A program made the translations under genes and the position numbers. DNA of 64,000 nt from Hemerocallis citrina (Eukaryota > Streptophyta > Magnoliopsida > Asparagales > Asphodelaceae). The DNA lies in assembly GCA_017893485.1 (NCBI GenBank), contig CM030362.1, positions 30,670,089-30,734,088 of the forward strand, written 5' to 3'. The notes under the pieces are model-generated. The model searched no databases and was not told the DNA's origin. It saw only the letters and a program-made list of their open reading frames with translations. This document shows positions 1 through 13,100 of this stretch, one piece after another (positions within the stretch are counted from its first letter, which is position 1; each line of letters starts with the position of its first letter).

Positions 1-700
1 ATGGCCCCAAAGTAAACCCTAAAAGATAAACACAAATCCAGCTACTGGGCCTTAAACTCGTCAGCCCAAATAACACACAGCGCCGCTGTCGGTCGACCGC
101 AATGTGTAAAGCCAACTCCTAAAATCTAGACCAATCGACCGCACGGTCGACTGTCTCGCTCTCTGTTGGACCATGTACACTCGAAGAACCTCCTACAGTC
201 AAGGTCGGTCGACTGCAACTCTCCACACTGCATATCTTCTAGTTGCTGATGTCTTCTCTTACTGTCTTTGTCTCCTCCTCTTCTTCTCCAACTTTAAGTA
301 CTCAGTGCCTACATGTATTTGATGCTACAATCCTAACAATGTCCCACTTGGACCAAATACACCACGCTTCAAAGTTATTGTAATCTTTACCCCGCATTAT
401 CTCTGTCAATCTCCCACTTTCATGGAAGACTCAAGTACTCTCCACTCTCATGAAAAGCACATCCGCCACTTCACCACATGGAGTGCACCAACCAACCTTC
501 ATCACCCATGAAGGATGTGCTCCATCAATCGCCTAAAGCACGAATACCGGAGAAACAACCTCTCGTATCGGATTTCGTGTTACAAGACTCCCCAACTAGC
601 AGAATCTTCACAACACCGGACATGGTTCAAAACCTCTCAATGCACCCTCTGTAATAGAAGCCTCCGTGGACGACACCTCCACTATATCCGCAGACTGTTC
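1..700 (-). mobile_element. Truncated Ty1/copia remnant (LTR piece plus 3' internal piece)
   Basis: Read on the minus strand, this matches the copia element at 56038-59255. Positions 339 to about 700 correspond to the internal sequence just before the downstream LTR (near 58200-58570 in the full copy). Positions 1-338 correspond to the first part of the LTR, with the LTR edge at CCTAACA near 332-338. The window start cuts the element and the match fades near 700. It carries the same GTCGAC-rich LTR segment as its relative. No coding capacity is left; a 68-codon open frame at 515-721 is only the antisense of the relative's 3' internal region. Confidence 0.8.
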
Positions 701-1171
701 ACTGAATTTAGCAAGATTTGATGAGTTCACTTTACAAAAGCCGTGTAAAATGGTGACTTTTGTGTTATGGACAAGGGTTCAGACAGAATGGGGATGACAG
801 GAAATAATTGAAAAATTAATAGATAAAAAAAGAGGGGGGAAATGTAATTTTATAAAAGGCACTTCATAGAATATTCAAATTTTAGCAGCGTATGAAGTGA
901 GCGAAAAATACCGTTTATGGGTTCTTTAAATGGGAAATGACTTGCTCATAAATCAAGCGGTCTCATATTTTGTATGCTTGAAAATCGTTTATTTTGCAAG
1001 TACATGGTGAATGTGTAATATGTCCAAATCTAGTGAGTTTACTTATGCATATATTTTATGACATGTAGATCGCATTGAATGGTGTGGATCATGCATTTGG
1101 TGGTGAAAAAATTATACCAAATTGGTGATGCTCTAGGAAAAATTTATAGAGTGCCACTCTACGTTACTTAT

Positions 1172-1175
<4 letters not shown>
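701..1175. other. Intergenic AT-rich stretch, nothing recognised
   Basis: No gene, repeat edge or RNA gene is visible here. It joins the copia remnant to the TA-flanked foldback array. Confidence 0.5.
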
Positions 1176-1204
<29 letters not shown>

Positions 1205-1207
<3 letters not shown>

Positions 1208-1572
1208 AAAGGATCCGTTGCTCACTACTTTGGTGCTCACCGCGTGAACACTACGCCTTCGGGCGTTTATATCGAAAATCCGAACCGTTCACATTGATCT
1301 ACACATCTAAATTAGTCTAAATATGTAAAATCAAATCATTTGAAATTCATTTGCCCATCCATCATGTGATTATAAAAACAATGATTTTCAGCTATACAAT
1401 TTTGTAACACTTCAATGAATGGGCAAATGAATTTCAAATGATTTGATTTTACATATTTAGACTAATTTAGATGTGTAGATCAATGTGAACGGTTCGGATT
1501 TTCGATATGAACGCCTGAAGGCCTAGTGTTCACGCGGTGAGCACTAGAGGAGTGCTCAACTGAAGCTTTCCC
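1205..1572. mobile_element. TA-flanked foldback element 1 (long terminal inverted repeats)
   Basis: The two halves are near-perfect inverted copies. GGGAAAGGAT at the left pairs with the GCTTTCCC end at the right, and the shared arm includes CGCGTGAACACTA, CGAACCGTTCACATTGATC and a TAGTCTAAATATG segment, over about 160 bp per arm. It sits between (TA)n tracts at 1176-1204 and 1573-1594. There is no open frame. Element 4 is a diverged relative, sharing the ATGATTTTCAGC and GTAACACTTCAATG segments. Confidence 0.8.
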
Positions 1573-1594
1573 TATATATATATATATATATATA

Positions 1595-1766
1595 GGGGAA
1601 AAGGGTTATGAGCAACTTGCTCATTTAGTAAATAAGCAATTGATGATGTGGCATACATGTGATTGGAAAAGCCTTAAAAGGGTTAGTTGTCCAATGTATC
1701 ACATGCATGCCACATAATCAATTGCTCATTTACTAAATAAGCAAGTTGCTCATATCCCTTTTACCC
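1595..1766. mobile_element. TA-flanked foldback element 2 (about 170 bp MITE)
   Basis: Arms of about 60 bp pair as inverted repeats: GGGTTATGAGCAACTTGCTC on the left and the complement of GAGCAAGTTGCTCATA-type sequence on the right, both followed by an AATTGAT and ATGTGGCAT segment. It is flanked by (TA)n tracts at 1573-1594 and 1767-1788. Noncoding. Confidence 0.8.
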
Positions 1767-1788
1767 ATATATATATATATATATATAT

Positions 1789-2420
1789 GGCAAATGCTCC
1801 ATTGAAAATGGGTTTTCACGGGTTGGAAAACAACAATCTGAGCTATTGGATCACTCTTGATCGTGATCAACGGCTCAGATCTGAGCCGCCCATCACCCGT
1901 TCTCACTAAGTGGCAGAGGGTAATTTTGGAAATTTTGTCCCAAATAACTCTTTGCCTCACGGATTCTAAAAAAAAAATGAATTAACCTAGGTCGTTGTTG
2001 GGAACAACGGTCTAGGTTATAAAAAATTGAAACCTAGGCCGTTGTTAGGAACAAACGGCCTTGTTCTCAATTTTTATAACCTACGCCGTTGTTCCCAACA
2101 ACGGCCTAGGCTATAAAATTTTATAGAAATTTTATAGCCTAGGCCGTTGTTGGGAACAATGGCCTAGCCGCCTAGGTTATAAAAATTAAGAATATGTATC
2201 AATTTTTTATAACAACGGCCTAGGTTACATCAATTTTTCAGAGCGAATTAGACGAATAGTTATCTGGGACGAAATCCCAAAATAACCCTCCGCCACTTAA
2301 GTGATATTGGGTGATGGGAGGAGGCGATCTGAGCCGCTGATCACGATCAAGAGTGATCCAATAGCTCAGATCGTTGTTTTCCAACCCGTGAAAAGAAACT
2401 CATTTTCAATGGAGCATTTG

Positions 2421-2422
<2 letters not shown>
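1789..2422. mobile_element. TA-flanked foldback element 3 with internal palindrome array
   Basis: Inverted arms of about 160 bp begin GGCAAATGCTCCATTGAAAA and end with its complement GGAGCATTTGCC. Inside the arms are TTGGATCACTCTTGATCGTG and a CTCAGATC segment. Between the arms (about 1980-2235) the unit CCTAGGCCGTTGTT and its complement AACAACGGCCTAGG alternate several times, separated by TATAAAA-type spacers. Flanked by (TA)n at 1767-1788 and 2423-2457. Confidence 0.8.
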
Positions 2423-2457
<35 letters not shown>

Positions 2458-2459
<2 letters not shown>

Positions 2460-2820
2460 TAACGATCGGGTGAGAACTATTCTCGCGATAAGCATCGTGA
2501 GAACTCCACGCATATTCATCCTATGGATAATCTGAACTGTTCACATTGTTTAGCATGATCAAATTAGTCTAAAAATATAAAATCAAATCATTGGAAATTC
2601 ATTTGTCCTACATCATGTCATTATAAAAAGTAATGATTTTCAGCCATACAATGTGTAACACTTCAATGCATGGGAAAACGAATCTCAAACGGCTCGATTT
2701 CTTATCTAAAGACTAATTTAGTCCATGTAGATCAAAATGAACGATTCAAATCTTTCAACTAATGCCTCAATCAAAAGTTTTCACGTGGTTCTCACCAAAG
2801 GAGTTCTCTCTGGATCGTGG

Positions 2821-2821
<1 letters not shown>
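2458..2821. mobile_element. TA-flanked foldback element 4, relative of element 1
   Basis: It lies between (TA)n tracts at 2423-2457 and 2822-2859. The termini pair imperfectly (GGTAACGATC against GGATCGTGGC read inverted), with GTGAGAAC in both arms. The interior shares long stretches with element 1 (AAATCAAATCATT, GTAACACTTCAATG, a GACTAATTTAG segment), but the arms have diverged much more, so this is an older copy. Confidence 0.7.
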
Positions 2822-2898
<77 letters not shown>

Positions 2899-2906
2899 CT
2901 TCCTTC
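2822..2906. repeat. Compound (TA)n-(GA)n microsatellite
   Basis: An alternating TA tract to about 2859 runs directly into a GA tract to about 2900. Any reading frame across it encodes only YIYI and ERER repeats and is not a gene. Confidence 0.95.
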
Positions 2907-3190
2907 AATTGCAAACAGGTCCATTTGCACAGACCCGTTGCAAACGGAAGTGTGAGTCATTGGATCGATCGCGATCTAATCCAGCGGCTCAGATTTTCCC
3001 CGCCCAAACCCCCCTCCCTCTCACTTAAGTGTTGAGGAGGTGTATTGGGTATTTCAGATCATTATACCCATTCGACTCTTAACTTATTCTCACACTTACA
3101 CTCTCTCGTACAATGCCAGGTTTTTTTTTCCAAAATACAACTTAGCCCGTTATTTGCAACGAAGGTCTAAGGTAAAGTGATTTTTTTTCT
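2907..3190. repeat. Single arm related to foldback element 3
   Basis: The order CATTGGATC, a GATC-rich piece, AGCGGCTCAGAT, then CACTTAAGTG follows that of an arm of element 3. It is followed by a degenerate palindrome unit (TTAGCCCGTTATTTGCAACG) near 3146. I found no matching opposite arm nearby, so this may be the left edge of the larger palindrome-marked region at 3-7 kb. Confidence 0.5.
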
Positions 3191-3925
3191 TTATGTGTGG
3201 TCTCTCTCTCATTATCTCCTTACTCTATCTCTCTTCTTCTCTGATCCCAAACCGTAACCCATCGTCACCCAAACCCCAAACTTGTTGCTCTCCCACTCAC
3301 TCTTCTCGTTCTCCCCCCCCCCCCCCCCCCCCCCCCGCGCGGGCGCTCCCTCTCTCTTCCGAAGCACCCTTCAAAACCCTAACCCGAATGGTCTCTCAAA
3401 CTCCTCCTCCGGTGCCACCGTCTACTGCCGTTGTTCCGTTCTCAGCCTCTCTCTCTCTCACTTCCAATCTCAGTTCCAATCTTCGAACACCCCCCCCCCC
3501 CCCTCGAAACCCCTTCTCCTCCAATATTCAAATACAAATCGGGAAGTGGAATTCCTAGTTCAGCGGCAACACCTACATTGGGGTAATTCACAGTTGTGCA
3601 AGGTATTGACTAAATCTTTGGCTTCATAGTTGTATTTATGTTATTTTTTAATTTTTTTATGTTTTCTAATTACTTGAATTGATTATTGTGATGCGTAATT
3701 TTGTAGATGTAGTAGTTTGTATGTAGTTATTTGATGAGTTTAGATAGTGAAATGTAAACGTAGTTATCAAAACATGGTTAGTCTAACTTTACATAGATAA
3801 TGTTGTTTACAATCTGGTGTCGTTTACAATCGGTGTTATCGAAAAATTCACATAGCAACCGAAGGTGTTGACCCTTTATATATATAATGTTGTTTACAAT
3901 GTTGTTTAATTTATATATTTCAACT
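3191..3925. other. CT-rich noncoding stretch with poly-C runs
   Basis: Positions 3200-3540 are strongly C+T-rich on the + strand and hold a poly-C run near 3310-3336 and a shorter one near 3490-3502. Open frames here are proline/serine low-complexity artefacts. From 3600 the sequence is AT-rich with no recognised feature. Confidence 0.6.
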
Positions 3926-4330
3926 CGTTGTAGATTGAAATCACATGGGACACAGTTAAGATAGCTGCTCGTAAGTTGAAAAGTACGGTACCCAAGAGCG
4001 TGAAGTATATAATGCAGTATATCCTTAAACTGTGTCGCCGCACTCTTGAAGATGTAGGTGAAGGGGTCAAACTTGATTCGTACTTAAAAGCTAACGCGAA
4101 AGAACGTGACAAGGGGAGAAATTCACATCGCCGAGTCCCAACAACCACAACAAACAAGAACCAGTGGATGTAGGTGAAGAGGAGCAAGGGTCGGATGAAC
4201 CCTTATCTCTTGAGACACAAGCTAGACACCGAAATCCCCAACGGAAGAGGAACAAGCCGGATTACACAAGTGGACGCAAACCGCATGGTCGGAAGAGGTA
4301 GTAGCTAATACAGCTTCTTTATTATTAGTT
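3926..4330 (+). pseudogene. Possible degraded coding fragment, family unknown
   Basis: Composition here is less AT-biased than the flanks, and two overlapping frames look protein-like. The first reads WDTVKIAARKLKSTVPKSVK and on into a Lys/Arg-rich stretch. The second, after an apparent frameshift near 4170, ends in a basic tail with RNPQRKRNKPDYTSGRK before a TAG near 4303. A CAG-type acceptor-like site does not clearly precede it. It could be the tail of a transposon protein. I do not recognise the family and assign no function. Confidence 0.3.
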
Positions 4331-6792
4331 TTGTATTTGGTTTATGATTTAATTCCTTAAATGACTAATACATCTTCTTTTATACCATTATCAATTTTGT
4401 AGATGAATTGAAGGGCATGCAAGGAAGACGGCTACGTATGTAATTGTTTTAATCCACTTGAATTGAATGTATTGATCCAGTTTATGTACTGATCAAATTT
4501 ATATATTTATGTTTGATTTTGTTTATTATAGTCTGTGTATGAAAGTTTTATCGTGGGTTATTGTTGTTGTTATCAAATGAGATTGATGATTGCTGTGATA
4601 ATTGCTGATATTGTTTTAAATTATCAAATTGGTGTATGTGTGCAGCAAACAATTGTTGTGAGATTTTATGTATTTTTTTTTGTGAACATAACTTAGCCCA
4701 TCGTCGTTAATAACGGGTTAGGTTATTTAGTTATTAATTGTACAAACTCTTCTTCTGCACATTAAGTTTTTTCCAAATCTTTCAACTTAACCCGTTATTG
4801 ACGATAACGAATTAACTTCGTCAATAGAAATTTTTCTTCAAGAGGAGTGCAATTGGCAATAGAAATTTTCCTTGTAGAGGAGTGCAGCAGCAATTCCATG
4901 GTTAGTGTACATTTGTAAGGAATTTTTCTTCATTCCCTTGTAATAGTGCTATTGCGAAATCTCTCCTGGTTAATGTACACATTCACAACGGAATTTTAAC
5001 TATCCCTTGCGAATATTAGCCACAATAGAATATCTGCAATAGAAGTCGTACCTTGTTATCCCCATATATAAGAGAACATCTACAACAAATTTATCTCTTG
5101 CAAGTGTGTTTTAAAAGTGATTTTTATCATTGCTGATGAACTATTGCTACGAACTATTGCTACAGAGGTTTGCAAGGTACTCATTCACATGCAATTGTTA
5201 CCTCGTGATTGCAATTGTACATGCTTTCTCCATTAATGCTGATTATATTTGGATGGCTTAATCAAATTTACAAAAACGATGTATTTTTTCAATCAAGAAC
5301 ATATAATTATTTCACATGTTGATTCACACAATTATATAAAGAAAAAATAATAATGAAAAATATACAATTTGAACAATTAGTACATATTTAGATAACAGTA
5401 AACTTAAGAATACTAAAATAAACTTTAATATTATATAATTCAAAACATTCTCATTACAAAATTATATGTTTGTTTCAAAGTGCCAAAACAACAACAATAC
5501 ATTCTAGAAGAAAATATGAGTTGTCAAACTCCAAGAAACACAATAAATGTTTTGAGAAATGTTTTAAGTATCCCGTTACTACTTCCATGTATCCCCAACT
5601 TCCCTTTTCACGTAAGGTCTTCTGCATATTCCTCATTATCCTTAGCCTCATAGTCATCGCCACTACATACCGACTACATGAAGCGTGGAGGAGGAGAAGG
5701 CAGGGAGGATGAAGCGTAGAGGAGGAGAAGGCAGTGAGGATGAAGCATGGAGGAGGATGTTTTGGTTTTTTGGGGGAAGGGAAAGATGAGGGGTTTTTTT
5801 TTTTTTTTTTTGGTTGGGGGGGGGGGGGGGGGGGGGGTTTGAAAGATGAGAGTTTTTTGTTGGTTTTTATTTTTATTTTTTTCTTTTTTGGCCCGCTCAA
5901 TATTTGAGAAGTGGGGGTAATTATTTAGCTCAAATTGGTGAGTGGCAAAATTATATATGTAAAGCATGTATTTATAATTAAATTATTTTAAAATTTAAAT
6001 ATTTTATTTCTACTTTGGTAATGGAATATGGTTCATTACAATTGTTCCCTTGTAATTGTCAACACTTGCAACAATTCAATAGAATCTCTTGCGGATGTTA
6101 AAATATTTGCAATGAATGAGTTTGTTGTGATTAATTTATTGTTGATGATGGTAGCACCAACAAGGGATTTTTGGTGCTTGCACATAATCCATTATTATTG
6201 TGAAGTTTTCTACTAGTGTTCATTTAGCCCGTCCTCGTCAATAACGGGTTAGGTTGGAATTTGATAAAAATGTACATATTGTTAAAATTGTACAAATTCG
6301 TTCTCAACATCAATTTCTGTCCAAATCTTCCAACTTAATCTGTTAATGACGATAACATGTTAAGTTCACTTAGCCCGTCCTCCTCAATAACGGGTTAGGT
6401 TGGAATTTAAAAAACTTGTACCCTAACTTTTTTGTAATATTCTGAACTTTATATATTTTATATTTTTGGGAGAGGAGAGGGAGGGGACGTTTTATTTTTA
6501 TTTTTAAAATGGAAGGACAACCCTCTAACACTCAAACCCCAACCCTACCTCTAACCCTCTAACCTTCTAACGTTAGGTTTTTTTTTAATTTTTTTTTAAT
6601 AACCCTCTAACCTTAACCATATAATAATTTTTTTGGTGTAAGGGGAGGTTTGGTGGGTGGTGGGATGGGTATTTATGAATATTTTCCTAAATTAGATTTT
6701 TGTAAGGGAATTTTTATCTAACAGTTACGAATAATGAGTGTTAGACTTATTGATTTTATTGTTACAAATTATGCGAAGTTTTTTAAAGATTG
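4331..6792. repeat. AT-rich palindrome-marked region
   Basis: Mostly AT-rich spacer punctuated by CGTTATTGACGATAACG-like units and their half sites: about 4689-4727, 4784-4820, 6223-6256 and 6330-6400. A poly-G run lies at about 5817-5837 and degenerate CCCTAA-like tracts at 6530-6620. A short antisense frame near 5500-5700 looks faintly protein-like but is unidentified. The same motif set recurs at 17.4 kb and 29.9-32.2 kb, so this may be one ancient element opened up by later insertions. Confidence 0.5.
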
Positions 6793-7192
6793 TTAGAGCA
6801 TCTGTAGTCGTTCCCTATATCGAAATTTTGGAAAATACAGGGAACGAGACGCTGTAGTCGTTCCCTATATTTCCAAATTTTGGGGGGAAATGAACAGTAG
6901 CCGTCTATATTTGAGAGAAGATGTAGGAAATTTCCAAATAGAGGAATCAGATTATCATGTTGCGTCCATTCTATAAAAAAAATCTCGGACGCAAGTTGAT
7001 CTTGTGTGTGAAGAAAAAAAAACATATCAGACACAAGATAAAAAAAAACATAATCCTGCGTACGATCAAATCTTTTTTTAAAAAAAAATGTGTCGGACGC
7101 AAGATCATTTTGCATCTGACCCAATTTTAAAAATTCTGAAAAGAAATCGGACACAATATCTTTTTGCGTCCGACGAAATTATAAAAAATTTA

Positions 7193-10100
7193 TGTCACGC
7201 CCTGCTTCCCAAAAATACGGAATATGAGCACATAACATTGGCCCAGCGAATGACTAACGTCACCCATAAGCTGTTTATCCGATTAACTCAACAATATAAA
7301 CAATACAGAACAAATGCGCACGCAATAGTAATAATCTCCTGAACAATAATACTTGGAATTAAGCAATAAAAATATCCAAATACAATAATAATCCAACGTC
7401 TGGAAACAAATAATAATATTCGGGATATAAGCCCAATACAAAGAAATAACAATAATCCAATAATTAAGTCTTCATAACAAAGCAATAATTATTAAGCAGC
7501 GATGCAATCAATTTCTTCACCAATGTTGTTCTTCCAATCCGTCAGGTAATTCTCCATCAACACCTGTAAGTACTTTATCTAAAAAGATGAGAAAATTTGT
7601 CTTTAGAGTAAGTCATGGACAGCAAGTAGAGAAAACAGGAAATAATGGAATAAAAGTATAACAATGAATCAATGGATCAATAAGAATCATTGAAATGGGA
7701 CAAAAATCATGACAATCGTTGCAATTGGCTATAAACAATGGTTCACTAATCGGTAACAATATTCAAGGATCCATATTAATAATACTTAGCCAATATTCGA
7801 TATCAATAAAAACAATGATGAATAATATGCAATGTTGATGGTGTGTCAATCCTTATATCTATTAATCATTTAAATCATAACTAATGCATGTACTACTGTG
7901 TCCCATGTGTGCTGTACCACAGGTTCGATGCATACAATCAATTTCGTCTTAGACTTAAGTGGTAGATTCTATAGATCATGTACACGGCACAATAACGGTA
8001 TTTGCAGCATTGTTGCACACTGGTTGGCTCAATAAAAACAATACACGGTCAATTGGGGATACTGTGTCAGTAGTCCAACAATAAACCGATAACAATAACT
8101 TTTGCCAACACACAATATTTTGGGAAACAAGGCCCACACTTTAGTGTACAGTCACTATGTCATCAACTACTCCAATTATTTTAATAATGCAACAATACAA
8201 TATGCAATCTAGAGATATGAGATGAACGATAGTATCAATGGAGAACAATAGGTTGATAACATGGATAGGACGGTTAGAATAGTGACAATAACTCATTGGG
8301 AACGTGCAATGCAACATACATTCATTAAATCATGTAATGATACGATATAGGTATAATTAATTCAATTAAAAAGGGGAATCTAAAATTCTGGACAGCAAGC
8401 GCAATATGTACAAAAATGCAGTTTTCCGCTGACTCAGAAATCGAAAGTTGAATCCGTCAGAAAATCTGGAAACTAGACCTCCATACGGTTCCAACGCATA
8501 CTTAAAGTTCAAATTTCAACAACAGTAGCTAGGTCAAACACATATTTCTTTTCAGGTTTTATGTTCAGGCAGACATTCGACATCTTGTTGTTTTAATTTT
8601 GAATCAGTAAAAACTCAATATTAAATTCAGTAAAAATATAATCTAGACTCCTAAACATGTTAAACATCAATCTGGAAATTTTCATAGCAAAATTCTATCA
8701 TTTGATCAACCTTTTTACTGTTTAAATATGAAAGGTACGAGAATCTGAAAATCTAAAAGTAAAAACACAGCTGTAGTAAAACGGGCATAACTTTTGCTAC
8801 AATACTCAAAATTCGAAAATTCTGAATGTTATTGGTAACTAGACACTCGGGGTTACATTTCATATTCAGAAAGTATTTTATTTTAAGGTCATTTACTGGT
8901 TCGAAAACAGCGATCAAGTTCAGGTCAACAAGCATGTACAGTTTTTATGGTATGTTCCTTGAAAATAAAATTAATTGAACATGTCGGGTATCGATTCTAT
9001 AGTCAATAAATTGTGTAACTGGCATGATAGGTGTCCAAACATGATAAATAAAAATTAGAACACACACATATACAAGTCTAACATCAATTAATTACCAAAC
9101 GATCAAACGACAAACAACCTAACGATTGTCTCTACAATAATTTATTTGTGTTGTGGCTTGTATGAATAACCGTATTAACAATTCTATATGCATTCATGAA
9201 AGATCCAAACTTTATAGTCAAAGTGGCACGATGTCAAGAATATTGGGGTTAGCTCGTGTAAACCCTCAATAGACCCAACGAAAGAGATAACCAAGGATAA
9301 TATGATAACAAAGAGATCTACTTACAAGAATTTCAATAACACTTGAATTTGATACAATTAGCAATTCAAGAGGACGGTGACTTGCCTGTTGGATGGTGAA
9401 AACGAATACCAAGAATAACGAGATAAGAATCCCGAAGCAACGAACTCACGAACTAGTTCAACCCACCAATAATACGTGCAATATACGTGCACTTAAAGAA
9501 CCCAACACACAAAAAAGAGACTGCAGCAACACCAACAAAGAGATAGCAAGGGCAAAGGGGACTGGCGGCACGGCAACTGGCGGCCAGGGGCGAGGTCGAT
9601 GTCGCCGGCGGAGGCGCACAGGGCGGCGCTGGTGGCGCGATGTGCCGGCGATCGAAACAGGGAGAAAGGAGGTTATCGGGATTTGGATTTCAATGGGTTC
9701 TGGCTGCCGTTAATGTCGAGGACAGGGAAGAGGGAGGCCGGGTGGAGATTTGGGTGGCTGGGCATCGAGGAAAGAGGTTGTAACACCCCGAATTCCAAAA
9801 TACAACTAAATTCGAGATTCCACAGGATCTTTACACTTCTTTCGTACAATTTTACAAGGAATTTAAAACTTTTCACTTTACATCAGAGTTACAAGAAATC
9901 TTTACACTTTACATTTTACAGCGGAAGCAATTTACAACATTTATATAAAAGTACAACAATATTTGAATAATCTCTAAGCATCAATTCTCCTTTAATCTTT
10001 ATCGGGCCATTTACCCTGCATACAAAACTGTGGATACGTCAGTTTATTCAGCTGACGAAATATTATACACGGTCATCTTCTCTACGCCGGAAACAGTATA

Positions 10101-13100
10101 ACGATTCTTATTTCTTAACAAAATCACAAACTTGTTCACAAAACAAAGCTAAAGGGACTATCCTATTGATGTCGTGTCGTGCAGTGCACTTAGTCCTTAA
10201 TGCAGATGTTATGTTATATGACACTAATGAGCACTTGTTCGGATTCTATGCATCCAATACTACATAGGTCCGAGGGTAAGCCCTTAATCATACTTCATCT
10301 TATAGGGTTCAATCCCTCGCCATGACTTAAACTACTACGGTAACTACAGTAAGTATCCTAGATGTTCTATGATCTACGAGCCCATGTCCAGGCAGTCTGG
10401 AGGAAAATCCCACGCACTGACATGACGCATCAAGCAGGCAGACTATGAACAATTCAGCCTCTGCCATGGAATAATGGCACCACCCGTAGTCACTAAAACA
10501 CCCCACAAGCGTCGCCACCGGGACGATAACTCTAGAGTAGTGCTCACACCATGTCATGACGCATCAAGCAGGCAGTCTGTGAATCACTCTCACACCGCCA
10601 ATCCGATGGCCCTCATATTCGTGTTTTTCTCTTACTTTCATCACATCTTCACTATGTATTTAGTCCTTAGTTTATTAGAATCATGAACTAAATCAATTCT
10701 CTAGAGTTAGCCTTTCCACTATACCGGTCTTAATTCTTTATTCAACATGATCCAAATCGTGGTCTTTTTATTTCAAATTTCATTTCAATTCATTTCTTTT
10801 CAATGCCGGTATGAGGCTTAGCTACACTCTAGTTCTCAATTTCAATTCACAATTACACAAGAATTGAGCCTTTCAAGCTCATAAGTTCATTTTTCATGAT
10901 TACATCAAACTTTCCTTTTTCATGTTCATACTATTCATAATCGTAAAACTTTTCATAAATTCAGCAGAATCATTCACTTCACTTCATATGCGATTTCATG
11001 CGAAGGTAAAATAAAATTAACTTTTCTAATCCATCACATCAAATCTCCAGTCTTTCCATTATCAAATCTCTTTCAAACAGCATATATACATTTTTTTTAT
11101 CACAAGACAGGAATTAAAATCTGAGACGTCAAAATAATCTGGACAGTCGACTCTCAAAACATAGCCAGTCGACTGTTCATTAAGAAATTAAAAGGCTCCA
11201 GAAAATGGTCGGGATAGTCGACTGCTAAACTTGGTCAGTCGGCTGTTGAAAAAAAAGATTTAAAAAAACTCGAAGGGTTCAGGGCAATCGACTGTTACTC
11301 AAACCAGTCGGCTATTCTGCCGTGGTTTTAACTTGAAGAATTCAATAATCAGGTCAGTCGATGAACTACACCTATTCGGTCGACTGATCAGCAACAAAAT
11401 TTGAAATACGGAATCATTTCTTCTTTCCTTTCGATGAGCATACAAAATTTAGTTTTAGATTACAATATGTTCATTTCTCGAAACTAATACACGACTTTAT
11501 TTAACAACCATCACAACATGCATAGTTTACTAAATAATGTAGGGATTCTTACGATTAGTATTTTCCACACAACCACGACTTCTAATAACAGTATTTTTTT
11601 TCCATACTCATCATTTTTCTACAGACATAGACATTGATTCCAACATGCTAGATTAAATCAAAATGTAATAGCATCAATCATATCATTCAATCAAGTTCAC
11701 CCATTCATTTCATGCAATTTCACTTGTGTTCCATTTTTTACTTTAATCATGGTATTAACAAGGAGTAAAATAATGGCATTCATTTATTCTTGCACACTTA
11801 GCACACAACCTAACATGGTATCTAAAGTAGAAGTCATGAGAAATACCCACCTTTTTTGAAGAAACACGAATAGAAAGCTCATAGGAAATCCTTTAGAATG
11901 CACGAATAGATCCTTCTCCTCCTAGGTGTAGCAAAACCGAGCCTCTCCTAGTGTGATTCCCACCCTTCTTTGGATGAACACTCACACAAGAATTCCTCAA
12001 TCTTTTTCACCCCAAAATTCTCAATCTTTTCTCACTCTAATTCTCTTCTCTCTTTAATAAATTTTCTAATGTACTAAGATGAGAAGAAGCTATGGGGTAT
12101 TTATACATAATTTTGGGTGGATTGAATGGCTAGGATTAGATCAACTAGTTAGGGATTGAAAGCTAGGATGAGTTTGGAAGTTGCCATAACCACCCATGAC
12201 TTGAGAAACTACCTCACCACTACTCCCATCTCTCCCTCTCTCTTGGATCCAATCCGGCCTTAAAAAAAAGTGTGCAATGCACACCATATTGCATGCACGT
12301 GCCACCCTAGTGTCCCCATTCTTAAATTTGTTCATGCACTAATTTATTAATTGTCTATCGTTGAGTCTACACTACAAGTCACCATAATTAAAAGAGAATT
12401 AAACTAAATGGGTTTACTATTGGGCCAAAAATCATGGGCCCAAAGAAAAAAAAATACTTAAATTAATCATAATGGGCTAGAATTAGGCCTAGGATGTTAT
12501 TTAGGCTTTAAAAATAACTCTTGTAGGAAACAAAGAGAGGAATCAATATATAGGCTATGAAGAAAAAATATTGGACTCTAGAAAAACATATGAAATCATG
12601 TATGCAAAATACATACGGTCTCAAATTCTCATAAAATGAAATATATACGAAAATATATATATATAATAGATCAGAATGTTACAGAGGTGGGGCGGCGCCG
12701 GGGAGAGGTCGACGAGGGGTGGCGGTGATAGGGTCGTCGGAGATAGGCCGGGGAAAACGAGGTCGGCAATGGGTTAGGGGAAATTGAACGGGAAACAGAG
12801 GGAGAGAGAGAGAACGGGAGGAGAGAGAGTAGGTGGCTAGGTTTCGATTTGTGTGCAAAAATTAGGGTTTGTAGTAGAGTTGCATTTATAGGGTACAATT
12901 AGGGTACTGGGTTGGTGAATTAGGGTTCAATAAAAGCGAATTTGGGTTAAGAACAAATCAAATTGGGTTTTAGGGTTCAATAAGAAGTAGATCCAAAACA
13001 ATAGGGTTTAATAAGAAGTAGATCCAAAACAATAGGGTTCAAATCAAAATAACCACAATTAAATAAGAGAACAATAGGATCAAAAAGAATAGCCCGATTT

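Noticed and set aside
1079..3035. Short frames with YIYIYI and ERERER repeats
   Set aside because: Translations of (TA)n and (GA)n microsatellites.
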